This document shows positions 40,098 through 48,168 of a stretch of DNA of 64,000 bases, piece by piece. A program made the translations under genes and the position numbers. The notes beneath the pieces were generated by a model, which saw only the letters and a program-made list of their open reading frames with translations, did no database searches and was not told the DNA's origin. This DNA is from JBBQKF01 sp038326615 (GTDB lineage Bacteria > Bacillota > Clostridia > Saccharofermentanales > UBA5734). Numbering within the stretch: position 1 is the stretch's first letter; each line of letters opens with the position of its first letter. The stretch covers positions 30,461-94,460 of the forward strand of contig JBBQKF010000001.1 in assembly GCA_038326615.1 (NCBI GenBank). The letters run 5' to 3'.

Positions 40098-40967
40098 TTA
40101 TACATTTCCAATATAGACATATTTTAAGTATTTTTTTGCAATTAACGCAAGACTGTTTAGAGTCTCTATTGGTGTGGATTCCATGTCAGACCATTTGTAT
40201 TGCGGGAAAAATCGAGTCAGATGCAGTGGTATATCTGGGGATACATAAGCGATAAATTTAGCCATTTCTTCAATTTCTTCATAGCTGTCGTTTTTACCAG
40301 GAATTACTAATGTCGAAATTTCTACATGGCATTTTTTTTTGCTTATACATATTGTTTCCTTAACTTCATCGAGACCCCCTGCCAGGACTTTTCTATAAAA
40401 CTCATGCGAAAACGACTTAAGATCGATGTTCATTGCATCTATAAACGGAAGGAGCTCGTGAAGAGGTTTTTTGTTAATATATCCATTTGTTACAAGTACA
40501 TTCATTAGTCCTGCTTTTTTTGCAAGCCTGGCAGTATCTATTACATATTCATACCAGATTAAGGGTTCATTATAAGTGTATGCTATGCCAATATTTCCTT
40601 CTGGCATTAAATCTATTGCTTTCCTGACAAGATTATCACTCCTGACAAAATTTGTTCTTACTTTTTCAAATGGCTCTTTTGAAATATTATGATTCTGACA
40701 AAAAGGGCACGCTAAATTGCAACCTGCAGAACCCACAGATAAAATCATACTTCCAGGATGAAAATGTTTTAATGGCTTTTTTTCGATAGGGTCTAAAGCC
40801 AATGAAGATATTTCGCCATATGATGAAGCTATAAGAACTCCATTGTGATTTATTCTAACTCCACACAACCCACTTTCTCCAGAATTAATTCTGCAATTAT
40901 GTGGGCACAAATCACACTTAACAGTTTTCGAATCCGATATAGGAAGGTAAAACTCTGCTTCTTTCAT
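40098..40967 (-). CDS. amrS: AmmeMemoRadiSam system radical SAM enzyme
   Basis: 289-residue radical SAM protein. The 4Fe-4S motif is CNLACPFCQN (CX3CX2C), preceded by a Cys-rich N-terminal segment CDLCPHNCRINSGESGLCG. It is the PflA-like branch typical of the AmmeMemoRadiSam trio. The AMMECR1-like gene ends 18 bp upstream of its start and the Memo-like gene precedes that, completing the trio on one strand. The reaction is not established. Confidence 0.9.
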   Translation of the reverse strand: MKEAEFYLPISDSKTVKCDLCPHNCRINSGESGLCGVRINHNGVLIASSYGEISSLALDPIEKKPLKHFHPGSMILSVGSAGCNLACPFCQNHNISKEPFEKVRTNFVRSDNLVRKAIDLMPEGNIGIAYTYNEPLIWYEYVIDTARLAKKAGLMNVLVTNGYINKKPLHELLPFIDAMNIDLKSFSHEFYRKVLAGGLDEVKETICISKKKCHVEISTLVIPGKNDSYEEIEEMAKFIAYVSPDIPLHLTRFFPQYKWSDMESTPIETLNSLALIAKKYLKYVYIGNV

Positions 40968-40985
40968 AATTAGAATATCTCCTTT

Positions 40986-41549
40986 TTAGTGGTATCTTAT
41001 AACTTCAAATCTTTCCATCTCATAAGACTCATTAGGAGAAATCCCAGCCTTACATAAAGCTATTTCAACTTGCTCTTCAGGAGAATTAACACCTTCTAAG
41101 TCAGGAAGCAAAAGCCCTCTTCTGTAACCCTTGCTAACAATCACACCATATTTTTTAATATCAAGTTCACCCATTACATGGATTCTTTCAGGTGACATTA
41201 ATACATCCACTGAATATACAAGGTAATCAAGATCAGCAGCAATAACGGCCTCAAATCTAGGGTCACGGGTACCAGATTGGATTGCATTAAAAATTATTTC
41301 TTCAGCAACATTTCTTTGTGTAGGTGCGATTGTTCCAATGCATCCTCTTAGCTGTCCACCCTCCTTTATTGAGACAAATGTACCAGCCTGATAATCAGAT
41401 AATTTGAATGGGACCCATTCTGGTATAGTAATTCGTCTTCTTTCTCTTACATAAACTTCAAGAGCTTCGCGTGCAAGTGAAACATAATCACTTTCTGATT
41501 CTCTGATATTCTCAATAAAATTTTTGTCATGATAAGAAAATGTTTTCAT
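40986..41549 (-). CDS. amrA: AmmeMemoRadiSam system protein A (AMMECR1 family)
   Basis: About 187 residues from the ATG at 41549 (MKTFSYHDKNF), with AAGGAG nine bases upstream; the ATG at 41588 is unsupported. It contains the near-invariant AMMECR1 motif QLRGCIGTIAP and the segments VFSVDVLMSPERI-like (VYSVDVLMSPERI) and SKGYRRGLLLPDLEGV. Human AMMECR1 shares this fold; a Cys in the motif suggests a catalytic or redox role. Middle gene of the trio. Confidence 0.9.
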   Translation of the reverse strand: MKTFSYHDKNFIENIRESESDYVSLAREALEVYVRERRRITIPEWVPFKLSDYQAGTFVSIKEGGQLRGCIGTIAPTQRNVAEEIIFNAIQSGTRDPRFEAVIAADLDYLVYSVDVLMSPERIHVMGELDIKKYGVIVSKGYRRGLLLPDLEGVNSPEEQVEIALCKAGISPNESYEMERFEVIRYH

Positions 41550-41803
41550 GAAAGTACACTCCTTCTTTATTCTTAACCTTAAGGCCAATTTTGTTATTAG
41601 TTTTCAAATTTAAAAATTCTCTTTATATTTTTATTATAACTAGTGTTTTGTTCTAAATTTTATAAAACAGGACGACCTATTTTTCGTAATATTTCGCTGT
41701 CCTCATCAATATGTTTATTTACAATTTTTGAAAATCGCCAGAAACTTTTAGATGAATACTTAAACGCACCTCACAAGGGCACTTTTTCAAGGCACATCAT
41801 AAT

Positions 41804-41842
41804 GTCACTTCGTAAAGTCACTTCGTAAAGTCACTTCATAAT
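41804..41842. repeat. 13-bp tandem repeat spanning a stop codon
   Basis: Three copies of GTCACTTCGTAAA at 41804, 41817 and 41830 (the last GTCACTTCATAAT). The third contains the minus-strand TGA stop (41831-41833) and the last codons of the Memo-like gene. The rest of the 280-bp gap holds no gene. Confidence 0.9.
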
Positions 41843-42679
41843 ATGCGCTTTAGATATTTTTGCAACTAGATATCCAACACCAAAAGGTCCTTCGTATGAA
41901 TATATTTTGCTTGTTATGTTTTCGTTATCATTTGCTCCAAAAAGCATGATAAACGATTTCGTTCCACATTCCCCCGCTTCTTCCATTTCATTTGATCCAA
42001 TAGAAAGAAGTCCGGAAACATCAGCATTCCGAATAAACTCTACTAGTTTTCGATCGTAAACAATACCTTTCGGTGTATATCCTGCAGGTGCATCAGGTGT
42101 AAGTCGATGTGACAAATCTCCACTTGCAATGTAGACACAATTTTCATTCGATTTTTCAACAGCTTTTTTGATGCATTTGCCGAAATTATAGATTTTTCCA
42201 GAAGACAAAAATGGTGTTGAGATATGTACAACTTTGCACATGTGGCGGTTTTTTTCTAGTTCCTGCATAACAAAATGTAATGGCACCATTGTACCATGAT
42301 CAATTTTGTCATAAATTTGAAATTTAGCCTTCTCAAGCTCACTTAAAAAACCAGCATTGATTTTATTCTCCTGAGCAATATTTATGATTTCTATTGCCAG
42401 TTCTGCATTATTTTCGAAGTTGACAATAATCTCAGGATGCCCAAAATCGCCAAAATTACCAGTCAATCTCTCAGTATCCGAGATAAAAATAAAATCACTA
42501 AAACACGGTGCGTGTGGTGATGAAATAATGATAGTGTCAGGAGCATCTTTGTAAATTTCTCTGGCAATTTCCTGGCAGGCCTCAATTGTCTCAGCTGCCC
42601 CAGATTCTCTGCCACCTCCGATTCCGGGGACAATAATCGGTGGATGTGGGAAAATGTAAGAATTGATAATTTTACCCAT
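41831..42679 (-). CDS. amrB: AmmeMemoRadiSam system protein B (MEMO1 family)
   Basis: 282 residues of the MEMO/class III extradiol dioxygenase-like superfamily. Metal-site candidates are FPHPPIIVPGIGGG near the N-terminus, ISSPHAPCFSDF, DHGTMVPLHFV and YIASGDLSHRLTPDAP. Human MEMO1 binds metal, reportedly copper or iron, and the bacterial role is unresolved. First gene of the trio in transcription order. Its 3' end is inside a 13-bp repeat. Confidence 0.92.
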   Translation of the reverse strand: MGKIINSYIFPHPPIIVPGIGGGRESGAAETIEACQEIAREIYKDAPDTIIISSPHAPCFSDFIFISDTERLTGNFGDFGHPEIIVNFENNAELAIEIINIAQENKINAGFLSELEKAKFQIYDKIDHGTMVPLHFVMQELEKNRHMCKVVHISTPFLSSGKIYNFGKCIKKAVEKSNENCVYIASGDLSHRLTPDAPAGYTPKGIVYDRKLVEFIRNADVSGLLSIGSNEMEEAGECGTKSFIMLFGANDNENITSKIYSYEGPFGVGYLVAKISKAHIMK

Positions 42680-42739
42680 AAAAGCCTCCTCTCTGGTTTA
42701 GAATTCGTCTATACCCGCAGCAGGATTTAGTAGCAAATA

Positions 42740-45001
42740 TTAAGTCGTTGTTCTGGATATTTCTTGCATAGTAGTAGCATCAAAAGCAATTACTTTCATA
42801 TTCATCGAAATGTAAATGACATTATTGATATATGCAACACGCGATTGTCCATAATAACCATCAGCTACATCAGCAGGTAATAGTCGCCCCTTTTCAATCA
42901 GTGATTTTCCTGAAACAGAAATAAGCATGGCCCCCATTTTTGCATTAATATTATTACCATCATAAATTAGTCCGCCATCTCCGCCCACCAAATAAACGGG
43001 GAAAAGTGCTGATAGTTTAGCCTTCCACCACACAAATGCACGAGGATTATATTGTGCTTCAGAATTCGATCCGACACCTCCAATAGCAATGGAATCAAGC
43101 TCTTTTGGTGATTGTGGATCAGAAACGTCAAACAATGATACTTTAAGTCCGCTTAGAGTACTACCAACTGCAATATCCTTACCGCTTTCGTCTTTTTTGT
43201 AGACTGTCTTCGTGTTTTGTCCAATACCAATCAATAGAGTTGAACTGACAGGATGAAGATAGTTCGAGAAACCAGGTATTTTGAGCTCTCCTACAACTTT
43301 AGGTGCTGAAGGATTTGAAAGGTCTATAACAAAAAGAGGATCCATATTTCTAAACGTAACAACATAACCTGTTTCTTCAACAAACCTCACAGCATAAATT
43401 CTCTCACCAGGAGCAAGATTTGTAACTTTGCCAAGAATATCAAGGTTTTCGCTTAATGTAAAAATGTTATTAGTCGATCCATCGCTGCCCCAACTTGTTG
43501 TAGCTATTCTAAATGTTTTCAAATATTCGTCTACACTATATTGATTGATTATTTGTCCTGGAACCTCTCCTGCCCTATTGAATTGCACTCCACTTGCTGT
43601 AATCATAAATTTCATTATAACAGTGCCTTCTTGTACAGAAGCAACATCTACACTTGCTACTGGAACACTAGCAGTCCCTGTAGAGGCTATGCTAGCTGAG
43701 CTTTCTGAATTTTTGGAAGTTTCTACAATTGTTGATTCTGCCGGCATAGGTTTAATTGAATAACGGTAGAATGGCTGCATTATATATAAGGCAGTATTAC
43801 TCATGTAAATAGAATTGCCGGCGCCAAGGACTGTTTCAACAACAACTGGCTCTTGCGTCGTTATGTCAAAACAACTTATTAGTAAGTAATTTGCTGAAAC
43901 ATTCTCTGGGCAATATTCAATATTTTGAGCAGGAATTAAAATTTCTTGCTTTCCTTTGACAGTATCAGAATATGCTGGCAAGATGTCATCTGCATTAACG
44001 TCTTTTTCGGGGAATGCTTGTATATTACGGTTAGTGATTACATAAAACTTTCCATCTTTTTCACGAGATGAGATAAGGTTCCCATCAAATTTTAATGTTC
44101 TTGTTAATGAAGGAAGTTCCTTATTGTTAACATTGTATACTTTTATTACTGTTAATTGTTTCTGTAAATACCAATAATCAGGAGCTACCATTTTGGCATC
44201 AGCCGTTGTGCTACTTAAGGATTTACCACTTGTCTCAGAAGATTGTGATGGCGTGTCAGTTGGATTTGTAGGGACTGGATTATTTTCGTAAGAAGAACAA
44301 ATGATCGTAAGCAAATCGTCTTTAAGGTATAATTCCTGAACAAATTCATTTTTATCGACAATAATTTCACTAATTTTTTTCATTCCTGCTGCTGGATAAA
44401 CATCCATTATAGATACTTTATTCTGATTAGCAATATATAGGTATTTGCCATCATTTTTGATTATATCACCTTCATCTATACCACTGACCTGCGTGTTAGT
44501 AGATGAAAAACCTCCTTGGCCAGATGCATTTGCTGTGGGTGCTTCGTTTCCTGCTTTTTCTCCTGGGGCAACAAGTACTCCATCAAGCATAACTCCACCG
44601 CGATAAGCACCTGAATATGAGACACCCATCTTCTTTAACAGATCAAGGATTTCTTGATATGACTTAAATTTGGGTAGCTTCTTTGAAGAATTTACACTCT
44701 TAATTGTAACATTGTTATTTTTAACAGTGCCGCTAATTACCTTGCTAATAATGGATGCAGACTTGGTCGGACTAACTGTCGGAGAATTCGTAGCTGTCGG
44801 TAACGAGCTCGAATTTGTATAACTTTCGTTCTCAGGTAAACTTTTTTCAACAACACTATTTGGCAGAACATTGTCATTAGTTTTCGGATTCGAAGAAAAA
44901 TATGATAACTGAAATATGCTTAAAGTCAATAATAATACAAATACGCCAGATATTGTTGCCACCGTTTTTTGATTTCTGAAAATATTTTTGAAAATATTCA
45001 T
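42740..45001 (-). CDS. Secreted/anchored beta-propeller domain protein
   Basis: About 753 residues from the ATG at 45001; the ATG at 45016 is itself part of the GGAGG ribosome site. An N-terminal membrane helix (about 10-35) is followed by an S/T/P/N-rich linker, then a region with DEGDIIKNDGKYLYIANQNK that starts the C-terminal beta-propeller (Beta_propel, PF09826-type). Propeller blades are visible at YLKDDLLTIICSS, VIDLSNPSAPKVVGELKIPG and LFDVSDPQSPKELDSIAIGG. The protein probably acts outside the membrane as a binding scaffold; the ligand is unknown. Confidence 0.85.
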   Translation of the reverse strand: MNIFKNIFRNQKTVATISGVFVLLLTLSIFQLSYFSSNPKTNDNVLPNSVVEKSLPENESYTNSSSLPTATNSPTVSPTKSASIISKVISGTVKNNNVTIKSVNSSKKLPKFKSYQEILDLLKKMGVSYSGAYRGGVMLDGVLVAPGEKAGNEAPTANASGQGGFSSTNTQVSGIDEGDIIKNDGKYLYIANQNKVSIMDVYPAAGMKKISEIIVDKNEFVQELYLKDDLLTIICSSYENNPVPTNPTDTPSQSSETSGKSLSSTTADAKMVAPDYWYLQKQLTVIKVYNVNNKELPSLTRTLKFDGNLISSREKDGKFYVITNRNIQAFPEKDVNADDILPAYSDTVKGKQEILIPAQNIEYCPENVSANYLLISCFDITTQEPVVVETVLGAGNSIYMSNTALYIMQPFYRYSIKPMPAESTIVETSKNSESSASIASTGTASVPVASVDVASVQEGTVIMKFMITASGVQFNRAGEVPGQIINQYSVDEYLKTFRIATTSWGSDGSTNNIFTLSENLDILGKVTNLAPGERIYAVRFVEETGYVVTFRNMDPLFVIDLSNPSAPKVVGELKIPGFSNYLHPVSSTLLIGIGQNTKTVYKKDESGKDIAVGSTLSGLKVSLFDVSDPQSPKELDSIAIGGVGSNSEAQYNPRAFVWWKAKLSALFPVYLVGGDGGLIYDGNNINAKMGAMLISVSGKSLIEKGRLLPADVADGYYGQSRVAYINNVIYISMNMKVIAFDATTMQEISRTTT

Positions 45002-45261
45002 TCTAATAACCTCCATATTGCATTTTGCATTTAAATCATGAGTAATTATACGTCAAAAAATCTAGATGTTCCATATCACAGCAATATTAAATAATATCAG
45101 TAAATTTCTTGAAGTTATATTATCAGTTACTTTTACGCTAAATAAATCTAGAAGCTCCATTTTACTGTTTTCAGATGAATATCGAGCATAATAGTTATTC
45201 AAATATTGGTAGATAAATTAATTGCACTTCCAATAAATTCATATGAATCTATCCAAAAATA

Positions 45262-45795
45262 CTAAAATTTAATATGGCAGTACCCATTCGGATTCTTCTC
45301 AAGATATGATTGATGATACTCTTCTGCAATAAAGTAATGTTCTAATGGCTTTATTTCAGTAACTATAGGTTTTTTGTACTTGGATTTTTGACTTTCAACA
45401 AAAGTTCGGATAGTCATTTCATCTTCTTCGTTTTTATAATAAATGCCTGAACGATATTGGGATCCAACATCATTTCCCTGACGATTAAAGCTTGTCGGGT
45501 CGATTATTCCGAAAAATTCTTGTAAAATTCCTTCAAGACTAATTATAGCAGGATCATATTTTACATGAACCGCCTCCGCATGACCGGTGCTATGCTTACA
45601 AACATCTTCATAAGAAGGATTCAAGGTTTCCCCATTAGCATACCCAACCGTTGTCGCTGCTATACCTTTAACTCTTCGCATAAAAGCGTCAACCCCCCAG
45701 AAGCAGCCACCAGCTAGCCAGATTTCTTCCAACGATTTTTCATTGTAATTAATATTTAAATTAGGGTTTTCAGGTAATCTACTTGAGTTACTCAT
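45262..45795 (-). CDS. msrA: Peptide-methionine (S)-S-oxide reductase
   Basis: 177-residue repair enzyme for oxidised methionine. The catalytic motif is LAGGCFWGVDAFM, with YANGETLNPSYEDVCKHSTGHAEAV, FFGIIDPTSFNRQGNDVGSQ and YRSGIYY. No fused MsrB domain. Monocistronic. Confidence 0.97.
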   Translation of the reverse strand: MSNSSRLPENPNLNINYNEKSLEEIWLAGGCFWGVDAFMRRVKGIAATTVGYANGETLNPSYEDVCKHSTGHAEAVHVKYDPAIISLEGILQEFFGIIDPTSFNRQGNDVGSQYRSGIYYKNEEDEMTIRTFVESQKSKYKKPIVTEIKPLEHYFIAEEYHQSYLEKNPNGYCHIKF

Positions 45796-45875
45796 AAATT
45801 CTCCTTTTTATAATAAAAATGCTTACGATTCTCATTTTTACAAGGCAGTAAAAAATATTAATTTTCGAATAATGT

Positions 45876-45944
45876 TTCGAGTGTCAAAAGCATTGCTTTT
45901 CTTTTTTTCACATACAGCTAACCGGCTAACTTTTGACACTCGAA
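45876..45944. repeat. 15-bp perfect inverted repeat downstream of enolase
   Basis: TTCGAGTGTCAAAAG (45876-45890) and CTTTTGACACTCGAA (45930-45944) flank 39 bases that include a C-T-rich run. It could act as the eno terminator, but no T run follows the stem on the minus strand, so it may instead be a small palindromic element. Confidence 0.7.
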
Positions 45945-45990
45945 CCAATAATTTAACTTAAAATATTTAACATCTAAAATTATAATATTT

Positions 45991-47277
45991 TTATCTTTTG
46001 ATGGATGTTCTCCCAGGGAAAACAGCACTTCCTTCAAGTTCTTCTTCAATTGCGAGGAGTCTGTTATACTTTGCAACACGGTCGCTTCTAGAAGGTGCAC
46101 CAGTCTTAATCTGTCCAGCGTTTAATGCTACAGCAAGATCTGCTATTGTTGAATCTTCTGTTTCTCCAGAACGGTGCGAAATAATTGCAGTATATCCAGC
46201 ATTTTGAGCCATACGAACTGCCTCAATGGTTTCGGTTAAGGTTCCTATTTGATTTAACTTTACTAGAATTGAGTTTGCAACACCCAAGTCAATTCCTTTT
46301 TGGAGACGTTTAGTGTTAGTCACAAATAAATCGTCGCCAACAAGTTGAATTTTCTCGCCAAGTCTATCGGTAAGAAGTTTCCACCCTTCCCAATCTTCTT
46401 CTGCAACTCCATCTTCCAATGAGATTACAGGGTATGTTGATGAAATATATTCCCAATAAGAAACCATTTCTTCTCTTGTTTTGCTAATTTTCTTTTTAGG
46501 GAGGAAATAGGTGCCGTCGTCTTTGTACCATTCACTTGTCGCTGCATCAATAGCAATCATAATATCTTTTCCTGCCTTAAAACCTGCCTCTTCTATTGCA
46601 TGCATAATTGCTTTAAGGGCATCTTCATCGTCAGTAAGATTTGGCGCAAATCCGCCTTCATCACCAACAGCTGTGGACATTCCAGACTTTGAAAGAACCT
46701 TCTTCAAATGATGAAATATTTCAACCCCCCAGCGCATTGCTTCAGTGAAAGTTTTAGCTCCAACAGGCATTATCATGAATTCTTGTATATCAACATTATT
46801 TGATGAATGAGCTCCGCCATTCAAAATATTCATCATTGGCACCGGTAAAATATGAGCATTAATTCCGCCGACATATTTGTAAAAAGGCATGTCAAAAGCA
46901 TGTGCTGCAGCTCTTGCAGTTGCAAGTGAGACAGCTAAAATTGCGTTAGCGCCAAGATTTGCTTTATTAGGCGTTCCATCTATAGCAATCATTGTTGCAT
47001 CTATTTTAGCTTGGTCTGATGCATCCATCCCTTTCAGCACACTGTATATCTCTTCATTAATATTTGAAACAGCATTCATTACACCTTTTCCGAGATATCT
47101 TGAAGCATCACCATCCCGTAGTTCAACAGCTTCGAAAACACCAGTAGATGCACCAGACGGAACAGCAGCATTACCTTTTGCCCCACCTTCTAAAACAACT
47201 AAAGCTTCAACGGTAGGGTTTCCTCTTGAATCAATAATTTCGCGGGCATGGATAAATTGGATAGCCATTTTATTCAT
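45991..47277 (-). CDS. eno: Enolase
   Basis: 428-residue glycolytic enzyme (2-phosphoglycerate to PEP). Features: REIIDSRGNPTVEA, GAHSSNNVDIQEFMI, GDEGGFAPNL, EDGVAEEDWEGWK, VGDDLFVTN and the active-site SHRSGETED. The start at 47277 has GGAGG eight bases upstream; MAIQF nine bases later is the alternative. Confidence 0.98.
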   Translation of the reverse strand: MNKMAIQFIHAREIIDSRGNPTVEALVVLEGGAKGNAAVPSGASTGVFEAVELRDGDASRYLGKGVMNAVSNINEEIYSVLKGMDASDQAKIDATMIAIDGTPNKANLGANAILAVSLATARAAAHAFDMPFYKYVGGINAHILPVPMMNILNGGAHSSNNVDIQEFMIMPVGAKTFTEAMRWGVEIFHHLKKVLSKSGMSTAVGDEGGFAPNLTDDEDALKAIMHAIEEAGFKAGKDIMIAIDAATSEWYKDDGTYFLPKKKISKTREEMVSYWEYISSTYPVISLEDGVAEEDWEGWKLLTDRLGEKIQLVGDDLFVTNTKRLQKGIDLGVANSILVKLNQIGTLTETIEAVRMAQNAGYTAIISHRSGETEDSTIADLAVALNAGQIKTGAPSRSDRVAKYNRLLAIEEELEGSAVFPGRTSIKR

Positions 47278-47589
47278 TTTGTTTTCCTCCTGTTTTATTA
47301 AATTTCGTATACATATATTATAATCCTTTTTATTGATAATTACAAAAAATAGTCAAAATATTCATTTTGTCATATCAATTTACAAATAAAAATTTTTAAA
47401 TTTCCTTGATTTTTTTAATTTATCTTATCAATTCACAATTTGAATATGAATAAAAAGCATATAAAAGAAATGTTTCATTTTCGGATATGATAAGAATGGT
47501 ATAATTATAGCAATTAATAAAGCCTGTGATACCTTATTTTATTGTATATACGACAATTTCAAACAATTTGTATATTGATAATTATCAGA

Positions 47590-47838
47590 CGAAAATAATT
47601 ATAGGAAATACCATCGAAAAACAGTGAAAAGACGATTTGGCAGTTGGAGTACAATAGAAGGTCCGCTTATGAAATCAAAGATTTCATAACTGTAATATTG
47701 AGCATTTTTCGTACAGCCAAGCAAAATATTACAATTGGATGCATAAGCATCCAAGCGGAGATAGCTTGGTAATAATGCGAACATTAGTTTGTACTTCCCA
47801 AGAAGCTCCCACCTCTACAGGTGGTGAGAGTAGGTCAC
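47590..47838 (+). mobile_element. Possible IS200/IS605-like right-end remnant without tnpB
   Basis: The phrase AAGCTCCCACCTCTACAGG, with a CCACCT/AGGTGG hairpin (47809-47814/47819-47824) and the ending TAGGTCAC, resembles the right end of IS605-family (TnpB-carrying) elements, where the guide RNA scaffold lies. The preceding 200 bp contain further short hairpins (GGATGCATAAGCATCC-like). No TnpB or TnpA frame is present. Assignment is by pattern memory only. Confidence 0.35.
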
Positions 47839-47903
47839 ATAAATAATTCATAACTTGAAAAAATAAAAAGCCTTGCAACATTTCTGTTACAAGACTTTGC
47901 ACT

Positions 47904-47979
47904 TGGAGCTGATGGACGGATTCGAACCCACGACCTGCTGATTACAAATCAGCTGCTCTACCAACTGAGCTACATCAGC
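47904..47979 (-). tRNA. tRNA-Thr (anticodon TGT)
   Basis: Full cloverleaf on the minus strand: perfect acceptor GCTGATG/CATCAGC, D arm AGCTCAGTTGGTAGAGC, anticodon arm GCTGA-TTTGTAA-TCAGC, T arm with GGTTCGAATCC, and an encoded CCA. 76 bases. Confidence 0.96.
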
Positions 47980-48168
47980 GTTTTGCGCACGATTGATTTT
48001 AATGGTATTTTGCATTATTGTCAATAGCATTTTTTCAAAATTTGTTGATTTTTCAACCATTTTTCAAAATATATTTGCATAAATTTGCTTTAATTTGCAT
48101 TTTTGTTAAACTTTGCGATTTCTAATTGCCACTACACCATAATTATTGTGATATAATAAATTCATTGT

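Noticed and set aside
47599..47784. 61-codon minus-strand frame
   Set aside because: Covers the IS-end-like hairpins; no start site or family similarity.
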